Source of the DNA: Pelobates cultripes
Lineage: Eukaryota; Chordata; Amphibia; Anura; Pelobatidae
Direction: 5' to 3'
Length of the DNA: 64,000 nucleotides
Assembly: GCA_933207985.1 (NCBI GenBank)
Contig: OW240913.1
Coordinates: forward strand, 263,180,862 to 263,244,861
This document shows positions 22,786-35,589 of this stretch, piece after piece. The position numbers were made by a program, and so were the translations under genes. How positions within the stretch are numbered: position 1 is the first letter of the stretch; the number at the start of each line of letters is the position of its first letter. Under the pieces are notes generated by a model. It was not told where the DNA came from and did no database searches. It saw only the letters and a program-made list of their open reading frames with translations.

Positions 22786-23604
22786 TGTTTGAGGCAAATG
22801 CAAATATTATAAGTTTTAGAATGAAATGTTGTATTTCGTACTTTGTCTATAAGAGATATTGCAAACTGACAAGGTGTTAGAAATGGAACATATTGTTTTT
22901 CATACAATGTTTCTTTAATAAATTATCGCTTACCCATATTCAGTGAATAAGATGTTCAGACTTTAGGAAGCCATCTTGTCCAAAGTTAGTGGAGATTCCC
23001 CAAATTCTGGAATTTCCCATGATGTGTGCACTTACATTTTAGTATAAACAACAGATAAGATGTTCAGACTTTAAGACACCATCTTGTCTCAAGTTAGTGG
23101 AAATTCCCCAAATCCGGGAATTTCCCATGACGTGTGCACTTACGTTTTAGTTATGGCCTTGTATCTTTGCCAAGTTAAGGGAAGTCCTAAAATGAACTCG
23201 AAGATATAAATATGTGTACCTTTTTAAGTGTTAAGACACAGAGGAGAGATTTGGAGACAAATGCTCCACCTTATAATGACAGCATGATGACATGTTCAGG
23301 AGGGTATGTTTATCTATTAAGATATTGCAAGCATCTAGTTTAGTTTTATAAACTCTGCTATAAATTATTGTAATGGATTTTTTATGTCTATATTTATATT
23401 TTTATGTAATAAATATCTAAAAAGACAAAACTTTATTGCTTCCAAGGCAATCCTTATTTTATATTGTATTCTCAATTATCTATATATTTTAAATATAGGA
23501 TCTCTTACTAACTATACAATATTATGGCTAAGGTAACTGTATGGTTAGCCCTGCTAAGTTCTATGTTTTAAGACGTTATATAACGGGAACCAGCTGCAGT
23601 TACA
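22786..23604 (+). repeat. 3' LTR of foamy-like provirus
   Basis: It begins TGTTTGAGGCAAATGC and ends CAGTTACA. It has the same duplicated enhancer block with GGGAATTTCCC at about 23117 followed by TGACGTG, and TATAAATA near 23205. It lacks the MITE present in the 5' LTR. Differences from the 5' LTR are many, showing age. Confidence 0.9.
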
Positions 23605-25010
23605 GCACAAGTGCATTTTGCCTATTCTCCTACCATACCTCTGATGTAGTGCTGTGAGGGCACTTAACTCATAAGCATCATTAGCTCAGCCCCCACCCCA
23701 ATGATCCAGCTGTATTTTATGAAGAAATAAAGTTTTGTTTTTTTTCCCTAACAGGTTATTTCTTAATGTATTGATTGATGTCCCTTTGTGATGCCCATTT
23801 GCTTGTGATATATTAGCTATCATGTCCAAAAGCTCTCCTTCTCCTCCCTTGTGTGCTTGCCACCAGTGGGATGCTTTTCTCCGTCCTTTGACTGCAGGCT
23901 TCCCTCTCTCTAGATTCCTGTAAAGACCCTCTATCTGTCCTTCCACCACAACAACTTTATTGATATTAGCCACAAAAACAATTTATGTATATTAAAAAAA
24001 AATCTTCAGTCACATGAAAGACTAATACCTTACTCTCTTTTAATGTATTTGCAGGCTTTATTGCATATTATTATGATATTATGATAGTACCTCAAAGTAT
24101 GAAAGGATAAAAATAAATCAAAATTATGATGGATGAAAACACTCTTTTCAAATCCAATCTATTTATTATTGTATTAGGAGAACAAACTAATCTTCTTTAA
24201 TCAGCTTTCCCATTCATTAATTGATTAAGTGTTGAACCAGCATCTCAGAAAGTCTTTACCATTATGAACAATAACAAAATTAAAACTGAGAGGAACAAAA
24301 AGCTTGCATGAACTTGATTTTCTTTATAAAAGGGGTCTTGCACTTGAAAAACAGATGCCAGGCTTTCTCATAGATGAATTTCTTGCATTAATATAATTTC
24401 AAACTTAAACTAGTCATATAATAGACGTCCTTGACCTTACATACTTACATCCGTAGATACTAACTTCAACCATTTTAAAGTAAAAGTATGTTTTTCCAAT
24501 TATCTTGCATTTGTAAGGATAGATACAGATTCATATTTATGCAAATCTAATTTTCTGGTCTGTTTGTTAATTTAATACGTGGAGCTTGTTAATCTTCCTG
24601 CAAACTTAATTCTGCTTGAAGCATTTGAAAAAAAAAAAATGTTAGAAGAAAAGCCATAGAAGATTAATGATTCTTTCTGAGCTTCAAGAACCTTATTGAG
24701 CTGTGTCAGAAAACATGACAAGCTTGTACCTTTAATGCTTCCTCATGGGATAAGCATTTAGAACAAACATAAAAGCGGTTATGCTACCCTGAACTTTTTC
24801 TTCAATACCTTACGTAATTAATACTTTTAGAGTCTACAGCAAGTCCTACTGATCATACATATTTATCTTCTGAGCAATAAAGTTGTATTTTTTTTTCTTT
24901 CACACATGCTTCAGCATTTAACATAATTGATTATTTATTCAAATTTGTTTTTAAACTTTTCATCGCTCTCTCTAGCATATACCATAACACATAATCTGCG
25001 TTTTAAGGAT
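23605..25010. other. Unassigned AT-rich sequence
   Basis: This is flanking DNA of the provirus. A minus-strand open frame at 23686-23973 has no family likeness and unremarkable composition, so I do not call it. Nothing else is recognised. Confidence 0.4.
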
Positions 25011-25110
25011 NNNNNNNNNNNNNNNNNNNNNNNNNNNNNNNNNNNNNNNNNNNNNNNNNNNNNNNNNNNNNNNNNNNNNNNNNNNNNNNNNNNNNNNNNN
25101 NNNNNNNNNN
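25011..25110. other. Assembly gap, 100 N
   Basis: A run of exactly 100 N, the conventional placeholder for a scaffold join of unknown size. The true distance across it is not known. Confidence 0.99.
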
Positions 25111-26647
25111 ATTTAATAATAAATCATCTTTCTTCCATTTCCGGCAGTCACAGCAAAATGTCTTTGGGCTGGCGAGGGAGATCTTTTGATACTTTGCTAG
25201 CACCAACCCTGCATGGGATGGGGATGGCAGGGGAGATCATCTGATCTTCCCTGCTGGCCTCGGTCCCTGGCCATCGTTAGCTACCTGGCATTTTTTTGCC
25301 CCAATTGCCAATCTGGGCCTGTCTGTGTGAATATCCAAGTCTTTTTAAAGTGCACCCTCTTCCCATTTCCAGTTTTCCTTTAAAAAAATCTGTGATATGC
25401 TGATGATTCAAGAATTTAATTGGAGAGATTTATCAAATTATAGCCGTCACCTTTCTATTTAATTTTCTATGCTATTTATTAAATCTGTTAGTTATTTGTA
25501 TCTGTTGCTTTTTTTGCACTCTGATTATTTTTAAATATGTACTATTTTTCCCCAATGCAGTGAATTTATGGGTATTCCCACCACTTTTCCAACAAAGTGG
25601 TGGAATTTACCATCACTATAATTTGGCGGTCTTCTAAAATTGAAATTTCTGGAGGAATTTACTATAAAGAAATAGTCACTGTTAGATTAACAAATACAAT
25701 CAAAATAATGACGGAACTGAACCTCCACTTTTCTTTACACTTTAATAAATATCTCTCAATGTGTCGTGGATTCTACTGTTTCATTATTATTGCTTTTAGA
25801 CAGTTCAAATTTTATTGTTCTTGTCATTTGTCCAACTTCATTTTAGTCCGCATCTCCTTCTATTTTCAAGAAGATACAAATTAAGCCCACAGTTGTCCAC
25901 ATACATTACATTTTTGTCTGCTTTTTGAAAGTGATATTCCTGTGCCAATTGCTTTTATTACACTTATTAATAAAATATTTAAGTTTAGCACTAGTTTGAG
26001 TTTCATAAAAAAAACATTTCTTGGAAATAATGTAATTCCCTTTGTGGCACTCTAGGCTTTTTTGATGAACCTGGAACTTACCTCTAGGCTTACCAGATGC
26101 AGCAGTACTCTTTCAGTTGTTATGCTTTTCTCCGGTAAAAAATTTTTTTCCTGGTTTCCTTATCTTGCTTTGTGGCCTTGTGGACATTGAGAGCGGTTTC
26201 TGATCTTAATCCCTTATTCCCCAACATACATAGTTTTCTTTCTTCTGATGTATTTGTTAATGTATTTGACCTTATATATTCAAATGTAAATCTGTATAGT
26301 TTAGTAAAACAGCATTTCCAAAGGAATATGATCACATTATACAATTCACAATACAATTATATATTCACAGCCAATACAAACCATTGTCTGAAAATCTATT
26401 AATAAACAGGATTATACATAGGACACAAGGTCATGAATTTAGACTGGAAGAAAAGAGATTTGCAGGGTTATCCATTAAACACTAGATCTTGTCTGAATGG
26501 ACAAAATCTGGTGAAAATTACTGAATTCTGATCGCATTGGCAATCCGTAGATTTACTAAAGCAAATGCAGTCAAGATTTAGTCAGTCTGACTGTTTGGAA
26601 CACGTTTGGAAAATCTGTGATTTTTGCATCCCAAAAAATTTACAGCA
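25111..26647. other. Unassigned sequence before the 10-kb hAT
   Basis: AT-rich with small open frames (25597-25884, 26172-26402) that show no recognised domain. A segment near 26415-26470 in one frame reads RTQGHEFRLEEKRFAG, which resembles the conserved C-terminal part of some LINE ORF2 proteins but is too short to assign. Confidence 0.35.
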
Positions 26648-26655
26648 CCGGAGAT

Positions 26656-26800
26656 TAGTGATGTCGCGAACCCGAAATTTTCGGTTCGCAAACGGCGAAC
26701 GCGAACTTCCGCAAATGTTCGCGAACCGGCGAACCGCCCGAAACGCCATTGACTTCAATGGGGAGGCGAATTTTAAAACACACAGGGACTCTTTCTGGCC
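26656..26800. repeat. Left terminal and subterminal region of hAT
   Basis: Rich in GTTCGCGAAC/GGCGAAC words in both orientations (about 26665-26735), then GCCATTGACTTCAATGGG at 26745-26762. The same order is found in inverse orientation at 11290-11414. Such clustered short motifs are typical transposase binding sites in hAT subterminal regions. Confidence 0.85.
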
Positions 26801-27007
26801 ACAATAGGGATGGAAAAGTTGTTTCAAGGGGACTAACACCTGGACTGTGGCATGCCGGAGGGGGATCCATGGCAAAACTCCCATGGAAAATTACACAGTT
26901 GATACAGAGTCTGGTTTTAATCCATAAAGGGCAGAAATCACCTAACATTCCTAAATCACAATCAATATGGATTGACACCTGACATATGACATATTGACAC
27001 CTTGACA

Positions 27008-27294
27008 TATGGATTGACACCTGTCCTCAGAGCCCCTGATGCACACGGACACAGAGCAGAATAGAGACTGGTCCCCTACATAGGGTCACTTGGCAGATAT
27101 GGATTGACACCTGTCCTAAGGATCCCTGATACACACTGACACAGAGCAGAATAGGGACTGTTCCCCCTACATCGGGTCACTTGGCAGATATGGATTGACA
27201 CCTGTCCTAAGGTTCCCTGATACACACTGACACAGAGCAGAATAGGGACTGGTCCCCCTACATCGGGTCACTTGGCAGATATGGATTGACACCT
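27008..27294. repeat. 90-bp tandem repeat, first block
   Basis: The motif ATGGATTGACACCTGTCCT recurs at about 27011, 27101 and 27191, followed by GATACACACTGACACAGAGC and GGGTCACTTGGCAG. About three full units. The same unit reappears at 29685-30028, 2.5 kb away. Confidence 0.9.
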
Positions 27295-27675
27295 TGTTAC
27301 AAACTGCTATTTGTAACGGGCCCTTTAAATGGCAAATTGCCCTGCTTCCCTGGGTTGTGGAGAAGTCTACTTGCCAGCCTCCTCCCACATGACTATGGCC
27401 CCTGGGAGATTGTGAAAATGTATGCACTTTTATTTGGTGTGTATGGCCCTTTAAGACTGTCGGTGGGCATATTGGGGCTTATGGACTCTTTATGTGACTG
27501 GTGCTGGCCCTTTAAACACCTTTTTTGGGACATCAGGAAGATTGGGACACTGCCCCTTTAAGGCCGTGTCCCCAGACTTGTTGGGGACACGGCCCCTTTA
27601 AGACGGTGTCCCCTGTGTCCCCAGACCTGGTGCAAACCCTTTGTGCCTGCCTTGCTATTTCCCACTTGGTTCAGT
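27295..27675 (+). repeat. LTR-like fragment
   Basis: TGTTACAAACTGC, then blocks such as CTACTTGCCAGCCTCCTCCC and GACTATGGCC, echo the LTR at 39275 (CTACTTGCCAGCCTCCTCCC, GACTATGAC). Repeated GCCCTTTAA words follow. It is probably a piece of a related LTR carried inside the hAT. No matching partner LTR is seen in the window. Confidence 0.55.
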
Positions 27676-27684
27676 AAATGGGAA

Positions 27685-28035
27685 ATTATTTCAGCTGCAG
27701 AGACTAAGTCCCATTCGGCGATGGGACTTAGTCTTTTTTTCAGCCGTTTTTTTCAGCCTTATTTCAGCTGCAGAGACTAAGTCCCATTCGGCGATGGGAC
27801 TTAGTCTTTTTTTCAGCCGTTTTTTTCAGCCTTATTTCAGCTGCAGAGACTAAGTCCCATTCGGCGATGGGACTTAGTCTTTTTTTCAGCCATTTTTTTC
27901 AGCCTTATTTCAGCTGCAGAGACTAAGTCCCATTCGGCGATGGGACTTAGTCTTTTTTTCAGCCGTTTTTTTCAGCCTTATTTCAGCTGCAGAGACTAAG
28001 TCCCATTCGGCGATGGGACTTAGTCGTTTTTTCAG
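27685..28035. repeat. 73-bp tandem array of a perfect hairpin
   Basis: Five units, starting at 27702, 27775, 27848, 27921 and 27994. Each has the hairpin GACTAAGTCCCAT-TCGGCG-ATGGGACTTAGTC followed by a T-rich spacer with CAGCCGTTTTTTTCAGCC. Units are nearly identical, pointing to recent expansion. Confidence 0.95.
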
Positions 28036-28287
28036 CCTGAAATAGACCGACCTCACAGCCCAAATCTATGGAACTGTTTTGGGCAGGAAAATGTGCTTGC
28101 GGTCGGTCATAAAGGGACCTCCAGCTAACTTTTTAACCCCTGGATGGATTTGGCTGATTTTTGGTTATGTTTATGTTTTAAGTGTGCTGATTCCAAATAT
28201 GTAATTATGAAGATGGGATGTGTAGTTTTAAAGTTACAGGGTATGGCTAAAAACTGTATTTTTACTGCCTGTGTTTAATTATGTTAA

Positions 28288-29479
<1,192 letters not shown>

Positions 29480-29480
<1 letters not shown>

Positions 29481-29684
29481 TGTTGCTGTACGGGTGGCAG
29501 GTGGAGCCATTTATAAAGTACACACTGCTTTATAAAGCCATTTATAAAGTACACACTGGCTGCTTGAACCCAAGTTGGTGGCGGATAAGTCACGCAAGTC
29601 AACAGGCATTCAGAGCTAAAATACAGCAGCGTGTGGACCATTTTTAGCCCAAGGCAGCTCATCTCATCAGGCCTTTTTTACATA
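29480..29684. other. Segment shared with 32180-32330
   Basis: The block CTTGAACCCAAGTTGGTGGCGGAT through CAGGCCTTTTTTA (29562-29680) recurs at about 32212-32330, next to the transposase C-terminus. It looks like a duplicated piece of transposase 3' flank. Confidence 0.7.
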
Positions 29685-30028
29685 GGGTCACTTAACAGAT
29701 ATGGATTGACACCTGTCCTAGGGATCCCTGATACACACTTAGGACACAGAGCAGAATAGGGACTGTTCCCTCCCTACATAGGGTCACATGGCAGATAAGG
29801 GATTGACACCCCGTCCTCAGAGCCCTCTGATACACACTGACACAGATCAGAATAGGGAATGTTACCCCAACATAGGGACACTTGGCAGATATGGATTGAC
29901 ACCTGTCCTAAGGATCCATGATACACACTGACACAGATCAGAATAGGGAATGTTACCCCCAACATAGGGTCACTTGGCAGATATGGATTGACACCTGTCC
30001 TAAGGATCCCTGATACACACTGATACAC
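29685..30028. repeat. 90-bp tandem repeat, second block
   Basis: About four units of the GGATTGACACC...TGTCCTAAGGATCC repeat, diverged from one another (for example AGAGCAG versus AGATCAG). Same family as 27008-27294. Confidence 0.9.
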
Positions 30029-30520
30029 ACCTACTTGGATGGTATAGACATTTTTAGCAGCTCCTGGCCCGAACACCTGACCCACATAGGAGCCGTAATA
30101 GACCGGATTAGGGAGTCCGGACTGACCCTAAAGCCCAGTAAGTGCCATATAGGAACGTGTAAAAACCTCCCCAAGATAGTAGTATGGGCCCCAGAATGTG
30201 AACAGGCCTTCCAACAGCTCAAGACGGCGCTCATTAAATCACCTGTACTTTCTTCTCCTGATCCAACTAAACACTTTCTCGGCCATACAGACGCTTCTAT
30301 GCTTGGATTGGGAGCAGTATTGAGCCAAGTCGGAGCAGATGGTGGCTAGCAACCCGGGGCTTATCTAAGCCGTAAACTTTTGCACAGCGAAGTATATTCA
30401 CTGCCATTGAAAAGGAGTGCATAGCGGTGGTGTGGGCCCTCAAAAAGCCGCAACCTACTTGTATGGACAACCGTTTACCTTACTCACAGATCACAACAAA
30501 TTTGGGGCACTGCGCGTGCA
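30029..30520 (+). pseudogene. Ty3/gypsy RT-RNase H fragment inside hAT
   Basis: The frame opening at 30035 (extended back to 30029) reads YLDGIDIFSSSW (RT motif, YLDD with the second D changed to G), HIGAVIDRIRESGLTLKPSKC, then WAPECEQAFQQLKTALIKSPVLSS, LGHTDASMLGLGAVLSQVG and, after a stop and shift, YLSRKL and YGQPFTLLTDH. This is the RT end, connection and RNase H of a gypsy element. The link NLPKIV to VWAPEC skips the usual connection region, showing an internal deletion. It belongs to a different gypsy lineage from the copy at 5199-10762. Confidence 0.88.
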
Positions 30521-30535
30521 ATCTAATGTGCCACC

Positions 30536-32160
30536 AGATAGGAGTGGTGTGTTTAGTACTATTGTTATCAGTTTAATCACTGTTACGCCCCCTATCCGTT
30601 GATGTGGAGCAAGACGCAGCAGCAGAAGAGGACTAAGCCGAGGAGGTTATGGAAGAGGATGGAGTAGGAGGAGTAGAGGAGGTGGCAGCGTACTGGCAGA
30701 GTACACGCTGTAGGGCTGACACACCTGCTTGAAGATAACTAACTGCTATTCAATCTATAACAGTGAAAAAAGTTTTTTGTTTTTAAATCCAAGCTATTGT
30801 GACACCAGTGAGTGAGTGGTGTGTTTAGTACTATTGTTATCAGTTTAATCACTGTTACGTCCCCTATCCGTTGATGTGGAGCAAGACGCAGCAGCAGAAG
30901 AGGACTAAGCCGAGGAGGTTATGGAAGAGATGGAGTAGGAGGAGTAGAGGAGGTGGCAGCGTACTGGCAGAGTACACGCTGTAGGGCTGACACACCTGCT
31001 TGAAGATAACTAACTGCTATTCAATCTATAACAGTGAAAAAAAATTTTTGTTTTTAAATCCAAGCTATTGTGACACCAGTGAGTGAGTGGTGTGTTTAGT
31101 ACTATTGTTATCAGTTTAATCACTGTTACGCCCCCTATCCGTTGATGTGGAGCAAGACGCAGCAGCAGAAGAGGACTAAGCCGAGGAGGTTATGGAAGAG
31201 GATGGAGTAGGAGGAGTAGAGGAGGTGGCAGCGTACTGGCAGAGTACACGCTGTAGGGCTGACACACCTGCTTGAAGATAACTAACTGCTATTCAATCTA
31301 TAACAGTGAAAAAAATAATTTGTTTTTAAATCCAAGCTATTGTGACACCAGTGAGGAGTGGTGTGTTTAGTACTATTGTTATCAGTTTAATCACTGTTAC
31401 GCCCCCTATCCGTTGATGTGGAGCAATACACAGCAGCAGCAGAACAGGACTCAGTCGAGGAGGTTATGGAAGATGAGCGTGAACTGCTCAAGGCGGGAGG
31501 CGGAGTGGCGGATGGTTGAGAGGGGACAAGGAGGACAGCAGTGGTTGACGTGGCTGAAGATGCTGGACCAGGAGGAGGCTGGCGGCTTAGAGTAGGCGAG
31601 CTGCTTGTAATCATGTGTTGATCCCATAGGCGTCTGTGATGTGAGATCATGTGCCTACGCAAAGCAGTTGTACCTAGGTGGGTGTTGGACTTCCCACGAC
31701 TCAGTTTCTTTTGGCACAGGCTGCAAATGGCATCGCTATTGTCAGAGGCAGACACACAAAAAAAATGCCACACTGCAGAGCTCTGCAATGACCGCATTCT
31801 GGTGGTATGATATGAGTGGCACTGTAAACTGGCAGAGTACACGCTGTAGGGCTGACACACCCGCTTTAAGGACACTGACTGCTATTCAATCTATAACAGT
31901 TAAAAAAACTTTTTGTTTTTAAATCCAAGCTATTGTTACACCAGTGAGTGAGTGGTGTGTTTAGTACTATTGTTATCAGTTTAATCACTGTTACGCCCCC
32001 TATCCGTTGATGTGGAGCAAGACGCAGCAGCAGAAGAGGACTAAGCCGAGGAGGTTATGGAAGAGGATGGAGTAGGATGAGTAGAGGAGGTGGCAGCGTA
32101 CTGGCAGAGTACACGCTGTAGGGCTGACACACCCGCTTTGAGACAACTAACTGCTATTCA
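30536..32160 (+). repeat. 270-bp tandem array related to the U2-like repeats
   Basis: The motif GGTGTGTTTAGTACTATTGTTATCAGTTTAATCACTGTTACG recurs at about 30546, 30818, 31088, 31360 and 31952, giving a unit of about 271 bp (the last interval holds an insertion). Each unit continues with CCTATCCGTTGATGTGGAGC, a GA-rich stretch, GCAGAGTACACGCTGTAGGG, ACTGCTATTCAATCTATAAC and AAATCCAAGCTATTGTGACACC. The first 45 bases again follow U2 snRNA order (GTAGTATC..TTATCAGTTTAAT..ACGTCC.CTATCCG). Confidence 0.85.
31420..31860 (-). pseudogene. Second copy of transposase BED-finger region
   Basis: Between array units the minus strand encodes a second copy of the transposase N-terminal part, with FFCVSASDNSDAICSLCQKK and LRRHMISHHRRLWDQH (BED finger C-x2-C and H-x-x-x-H). 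It is joined on one side to array sequence. It is close to 34429-34800 of the main gene, with small differences, so it is a local duplication and not a separate gene. Confidence 0.85.
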
Positions 32161-32327
32161 ATCTATAACTGATGTTTGTTTCACAGGCAGAAAGTGCCCT
32201 AAAAGATGGCGGCTTGAACCCAAGTTGGTGGCGGATCAGTCACGCAAGTCAACAGACATTCAGAGCTAAAATACAGCAGCGTGTGGACCATTTTTAGCCC
32301 AAGGCAGCCCATCTCATCAGGCCTTTT

Positions 32328-35300
32328 TTAATCTAATGTATCGCCCAGTGTCAGTCCCTTCGGGATCCATCCCTCATTCATAAAGGTGAGGTAATCTAGA
32401 CTTTTTTGACCTAGGCGACTTCTCTTCTCAGTGACAATACCTCCTGCTGCACTGAAGGTCCTTTCTGACAGGACACTTGAAGCCGGGCAGGCCAGAAGTT
32501 CTATCGCAAATTGGGATAGCTCAGGCCAGGTCAGCCTGCACACCCAGTAGTCAAGGTTCCATCGCTTCCTCAGAGTGTCGCATATATCTGCAGTTAAGGC
32601 GAGGTAGTCTGCTGTACTGTCGGTCGAAGTCAGCCTCTGAGGGTGATCCTCATACGCGTAGGACTTAAAAGGTCCGCATGTCCTCCATCAACAACACGCC
32701 TCAAAGGCCCTGTCCTTGTCAAGTGGGAGTCATGGGAGTGAGGAGGATGACTTCCACCTCTCCCCTGTTAGATTCCCGCAGCTGTGACATCACCCTTATA
32801 CGCTGTGTAAAGTATACTTTTCAATTTATTTTGCAAATGCTGCATCCTTTCATACTTGTTGTAATTCGGTAACATTTCCGCCACTTTCTGCTTATACCGG
32901 GGGTCTAGTAGCGTGGACACCCAGTACAGGTCGTTCTCCTTCAGCCTTTTTATACGAGGGTCCCTCAACAGGCACGACAGCACGAAAGACCCCATTTGCA
33001 CAAGGTTGGATGCCGAGCTACTCATTTCCCGTTCCTCCTCCTCACTGATGTCAATGAAGGTATTTTCTTCCCCCAGCCACGTACAACACCACGGGTACCA
33101 GATAGGTGACAACGAGCACCCTGGGATGCCTGTTGTGGTTGGTCTTGCTCCTCCTCTTCCTCCCCTGATAAGGCTGTTTCTGAAGGTGATGGTGACCACA
33201 ACTCTTCTTCTTCCTCTTCACGCTCATCTACAGCCTGATCCAGCACTCTTCGCAGGGCACGCTCCAGGAAGAAAACAAATGGTATGATGTCACTGATGGT
33301 GCCTTCGGTGCGACTAACTAAATTTGTCACCTCCTCAAAAGGACGCATGAGCCTACAGGCATTGCGCATGAGCGTCCAGTAACGTGGCAAAAAAATTCCC
33401 AGCTCCCCAGAGGCTGTCCTAGCACCCCCGTCATACAAATATTCATTAACGGCTTTTTCTTGTTGGAGCAGGCGGTCGAACATTAGGAGTGTTGAATTCC
33501 AACGTGTCGGGCTGTCGCAAATCAAGCGCCTCACTGGCATGTTGTTTCGCCGCTGGATATCGGCAAAGTGAGCCATGGCCGTGTAGGAACGCCTGAAATG
33601 GCCACACACCTCCTGGCCTGCTTCAGGACGTCCTGTAAGCCTATGTACTTATGCACAAAGCGTTGTACGATCAGATTACACACATGTGCCATGCACGGCA
33701 CATGGGACAACTTGCCCAACTTCAATGCCGCTAACAAATTTGTTCCGTTGTCACAAACCACTTTGCCGATATCCAGTCGCTGCGGAGTCAGCCACTTTTC
33801 CACCTGTGCGTTCAGGGCGGACAGGAGTGCTTGTCCCGTGTGACTCTCTGCTTTCAAGCAAGTCAAACCCAAGACGGCGTGACACTGCCGTATCCGGGAT
33901 GTGGAATAGTACCTGGGGAGCTGGGGGGGTGCTGTTGATGTGGAGCAAGACGCAGAGCAGCAGAAGAGACTCCAGCCGAGGAGGTTATGGAAGAGGATGG
34001 AGTAGGAGGAGAGAGAGGTGTGGCAGCAGACTACCTGCAAGTCGTGGGCGGTGTCAAATTAACCTCTGCAGAGCCATGCATTCCATGCTCTTGGCAGCAG
34101 TCAGCAGGTTTTACCCCACGCGCAGTGTAGGTGATATACCAAGTTCTGACCATGCTTTGCAGACCAGGTACAGGCCGGACCCCTTGCCCCCAACACTGTG
34201 TGCCAGAGATGCTATTTCCTTTTGCACAATTGGAGTACAGGTTGGGATTGCCTTTATGTAAAAGTAATTTCGGCCGGGTACCTACCTCGCGTGTCCCAAT
34301 AGCTACAAATTTTGAACGCCTCAGACTCCACCAGCTTGTATGGTAAAAGCTGGCGGGCTAATAGTTCGGACAAGCCAGCAGTCAGACGCTGGGCAAGGGG
34401 GTGACTTTCTGACATTGTCTTCTTACGCTCAAACATGTCCTTGACAGACACATGACTGTGGGAAGATGAGCGTGAACTGCTCAAGGCGGGAGGCGGAGTG
34501 GCGGATGGTTGAGAGGGGACAAGGAGGACAGCAGTGGTTGACGTGGCTGAAGATGCTGGACCAGGAGGAGGCTGGCGGCTTAGAGTAGGCGAGCTGCTTG
34601 TACTCGTGTTGATCCCATAGGCGTCTGTGATGAGAGATCATGTGCCTACGCAAAGCAGTTGTACCTAGGTGGGTGTTGGACTTCCCACGACTCAGTTTCT
34701 TTTGGCACAGGTTGCAAATGGCATCGCTGTTGTCAGAGGCAGACACACAAAAAAAATTCCACACTACTGAGCTCTGCAATGACGGCATTCTGGTGGTGGA
34801 CACAGCATGCGTTGATTGGCGTGCTGTCGGGCTGACCCCGGGTGTCGATGCATGCTGTCTGACTGTGCCACTAGCTCCTTGCGACGACCTTCCCCTGCTT
34901 CCAACTCGTCTCCTCCTCCTCCCTGTCTCCCCATCTGAACTTTCGCCCTGTTCTTCTTCTTGACGAGCGGGCACCCACGTGACATCCATGGACGCATCGT
35001 CATCATCAACCGCTTCACTTGTATCTGACAACTCAGCAAAGGAAGCAGCAGCGGGTACAACATCATCATCATCATCACACCGTACGTCCATGTGTGTAAT
35101 GCTGCCTGCCTGAGACATATCCCTGTTATCTACATCCTCTGGCAATAATGGTTGCGCATCACTCATTTCTTCAAACGGATGTGTGAATAACTCCTCTGAC
35201 ATACCAACTGAAGCGGCTGTGGTGCTAGTTTTGGTGGTGGCGGCAGGCGGGTGAGTGGTATCTTGAGAGGTGCCTGAAGCTAAGCTGGAGGAGGATGGTG

Positions 35301-35487
35301 CGTCAAGGTTCTGAGCGGAGGCTGTAGAAGATTGGGTGTCCTGTGTTAGCCAGTCAACTATGTCCTCAGAACTTTTCAAGTTCAGGGTACGTGGCCTCTG
35401 AAAACTGGGCATTATTCTAGGGCCAAAGGGAATCACAGCACCACGACCACGATGGCCCCTGCGGGGTGGCCTGCCTCTGCCTGTCAT
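32328..35487 (-). pseudogene. hAT transposase (ZBED-like), near complete but frameshifted
   Basis: Reading down the minus strand, an N-terminal acidic and low-complexity region (35487-34830) is followed by a BED zinc finger at about 34790-34625 (CNLCQKKLSRGKSNTHLG, then HMISHH). After a shift near 34620-34480 comes a helical region with LPYKLVESEAFK (34254-34484). The RNase H-like core follows, with HTGQALLSALN and VCDNGTNLLAAL (first catalytic Asp), then VPCMAHVCNLIVQRF at 33531-34040. CDSPTRWNSTLLMF, the hAT-typical TRW motif, is at 33540-33480, and STLLDPRYK at about 32920. The C-terminal dimerisation block SSVLSERTFSAAGGIVTEKR contains the catalytic Glu (32328-32543). Shifts near 34480, 33610, 33190 and 32700 and an array-like insertion at 33930-34030 leave it inactive. 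Confidence 0.92.
33930..34030 (+). repeat. Array-unit fragment inside the transposase gene
   Basis: GTTGATGTGGAGCAAGACGC ... GAGGAGGTTATGGAAGAGGA is the central part of the 270-bp array unit. It lies within the transposase reading frame, showing exchange between array and gene. Confidence 0.8.
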
Positions 35488-35589
35488 TTTTGTTGGGATT
35501 AGTGGTACTATGCGTGCAAGCTACTGTGAGACCAGATATGAGTGGCAATGTGCACTGGCACAGTTGTGCAGAGCACAGGCTGTAGGCCT

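Larger units (their letters stand above)
11842..23604 (+). mobile_element. Foamy-like endogenous retrovirus, decayed
   Basis: Two LTRs (11842-12785 and 22786-23604) share most of their sequence and end GTTACA. The bases after the 5' LTR are a perfect 18-nt tRNA-Lys1,2 primer site, the one used by foamy viruses. A 4-bp target duplication is possible (GTAC/GCAC, one mismatch). Interior coding sequence is heavily decayed. The best traces are in the 16900-18700 region and look like a spumavirus-type Env with a long N-terminal leader carrying a membrane segment. No clear gag, RT or integrase core is left. A CR1 LINE, a MITE and another repeat lie inside. The foamy call is supported by PBS, LTR length and the Env traces, but not proved. 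Confidence 0.75.

Noticed and set aside
23686..23973. 95-aa minus-strand ORF as a host gene
   Set aside because: No recognised domain, no splice context and no repeat of the frame elsewhere.
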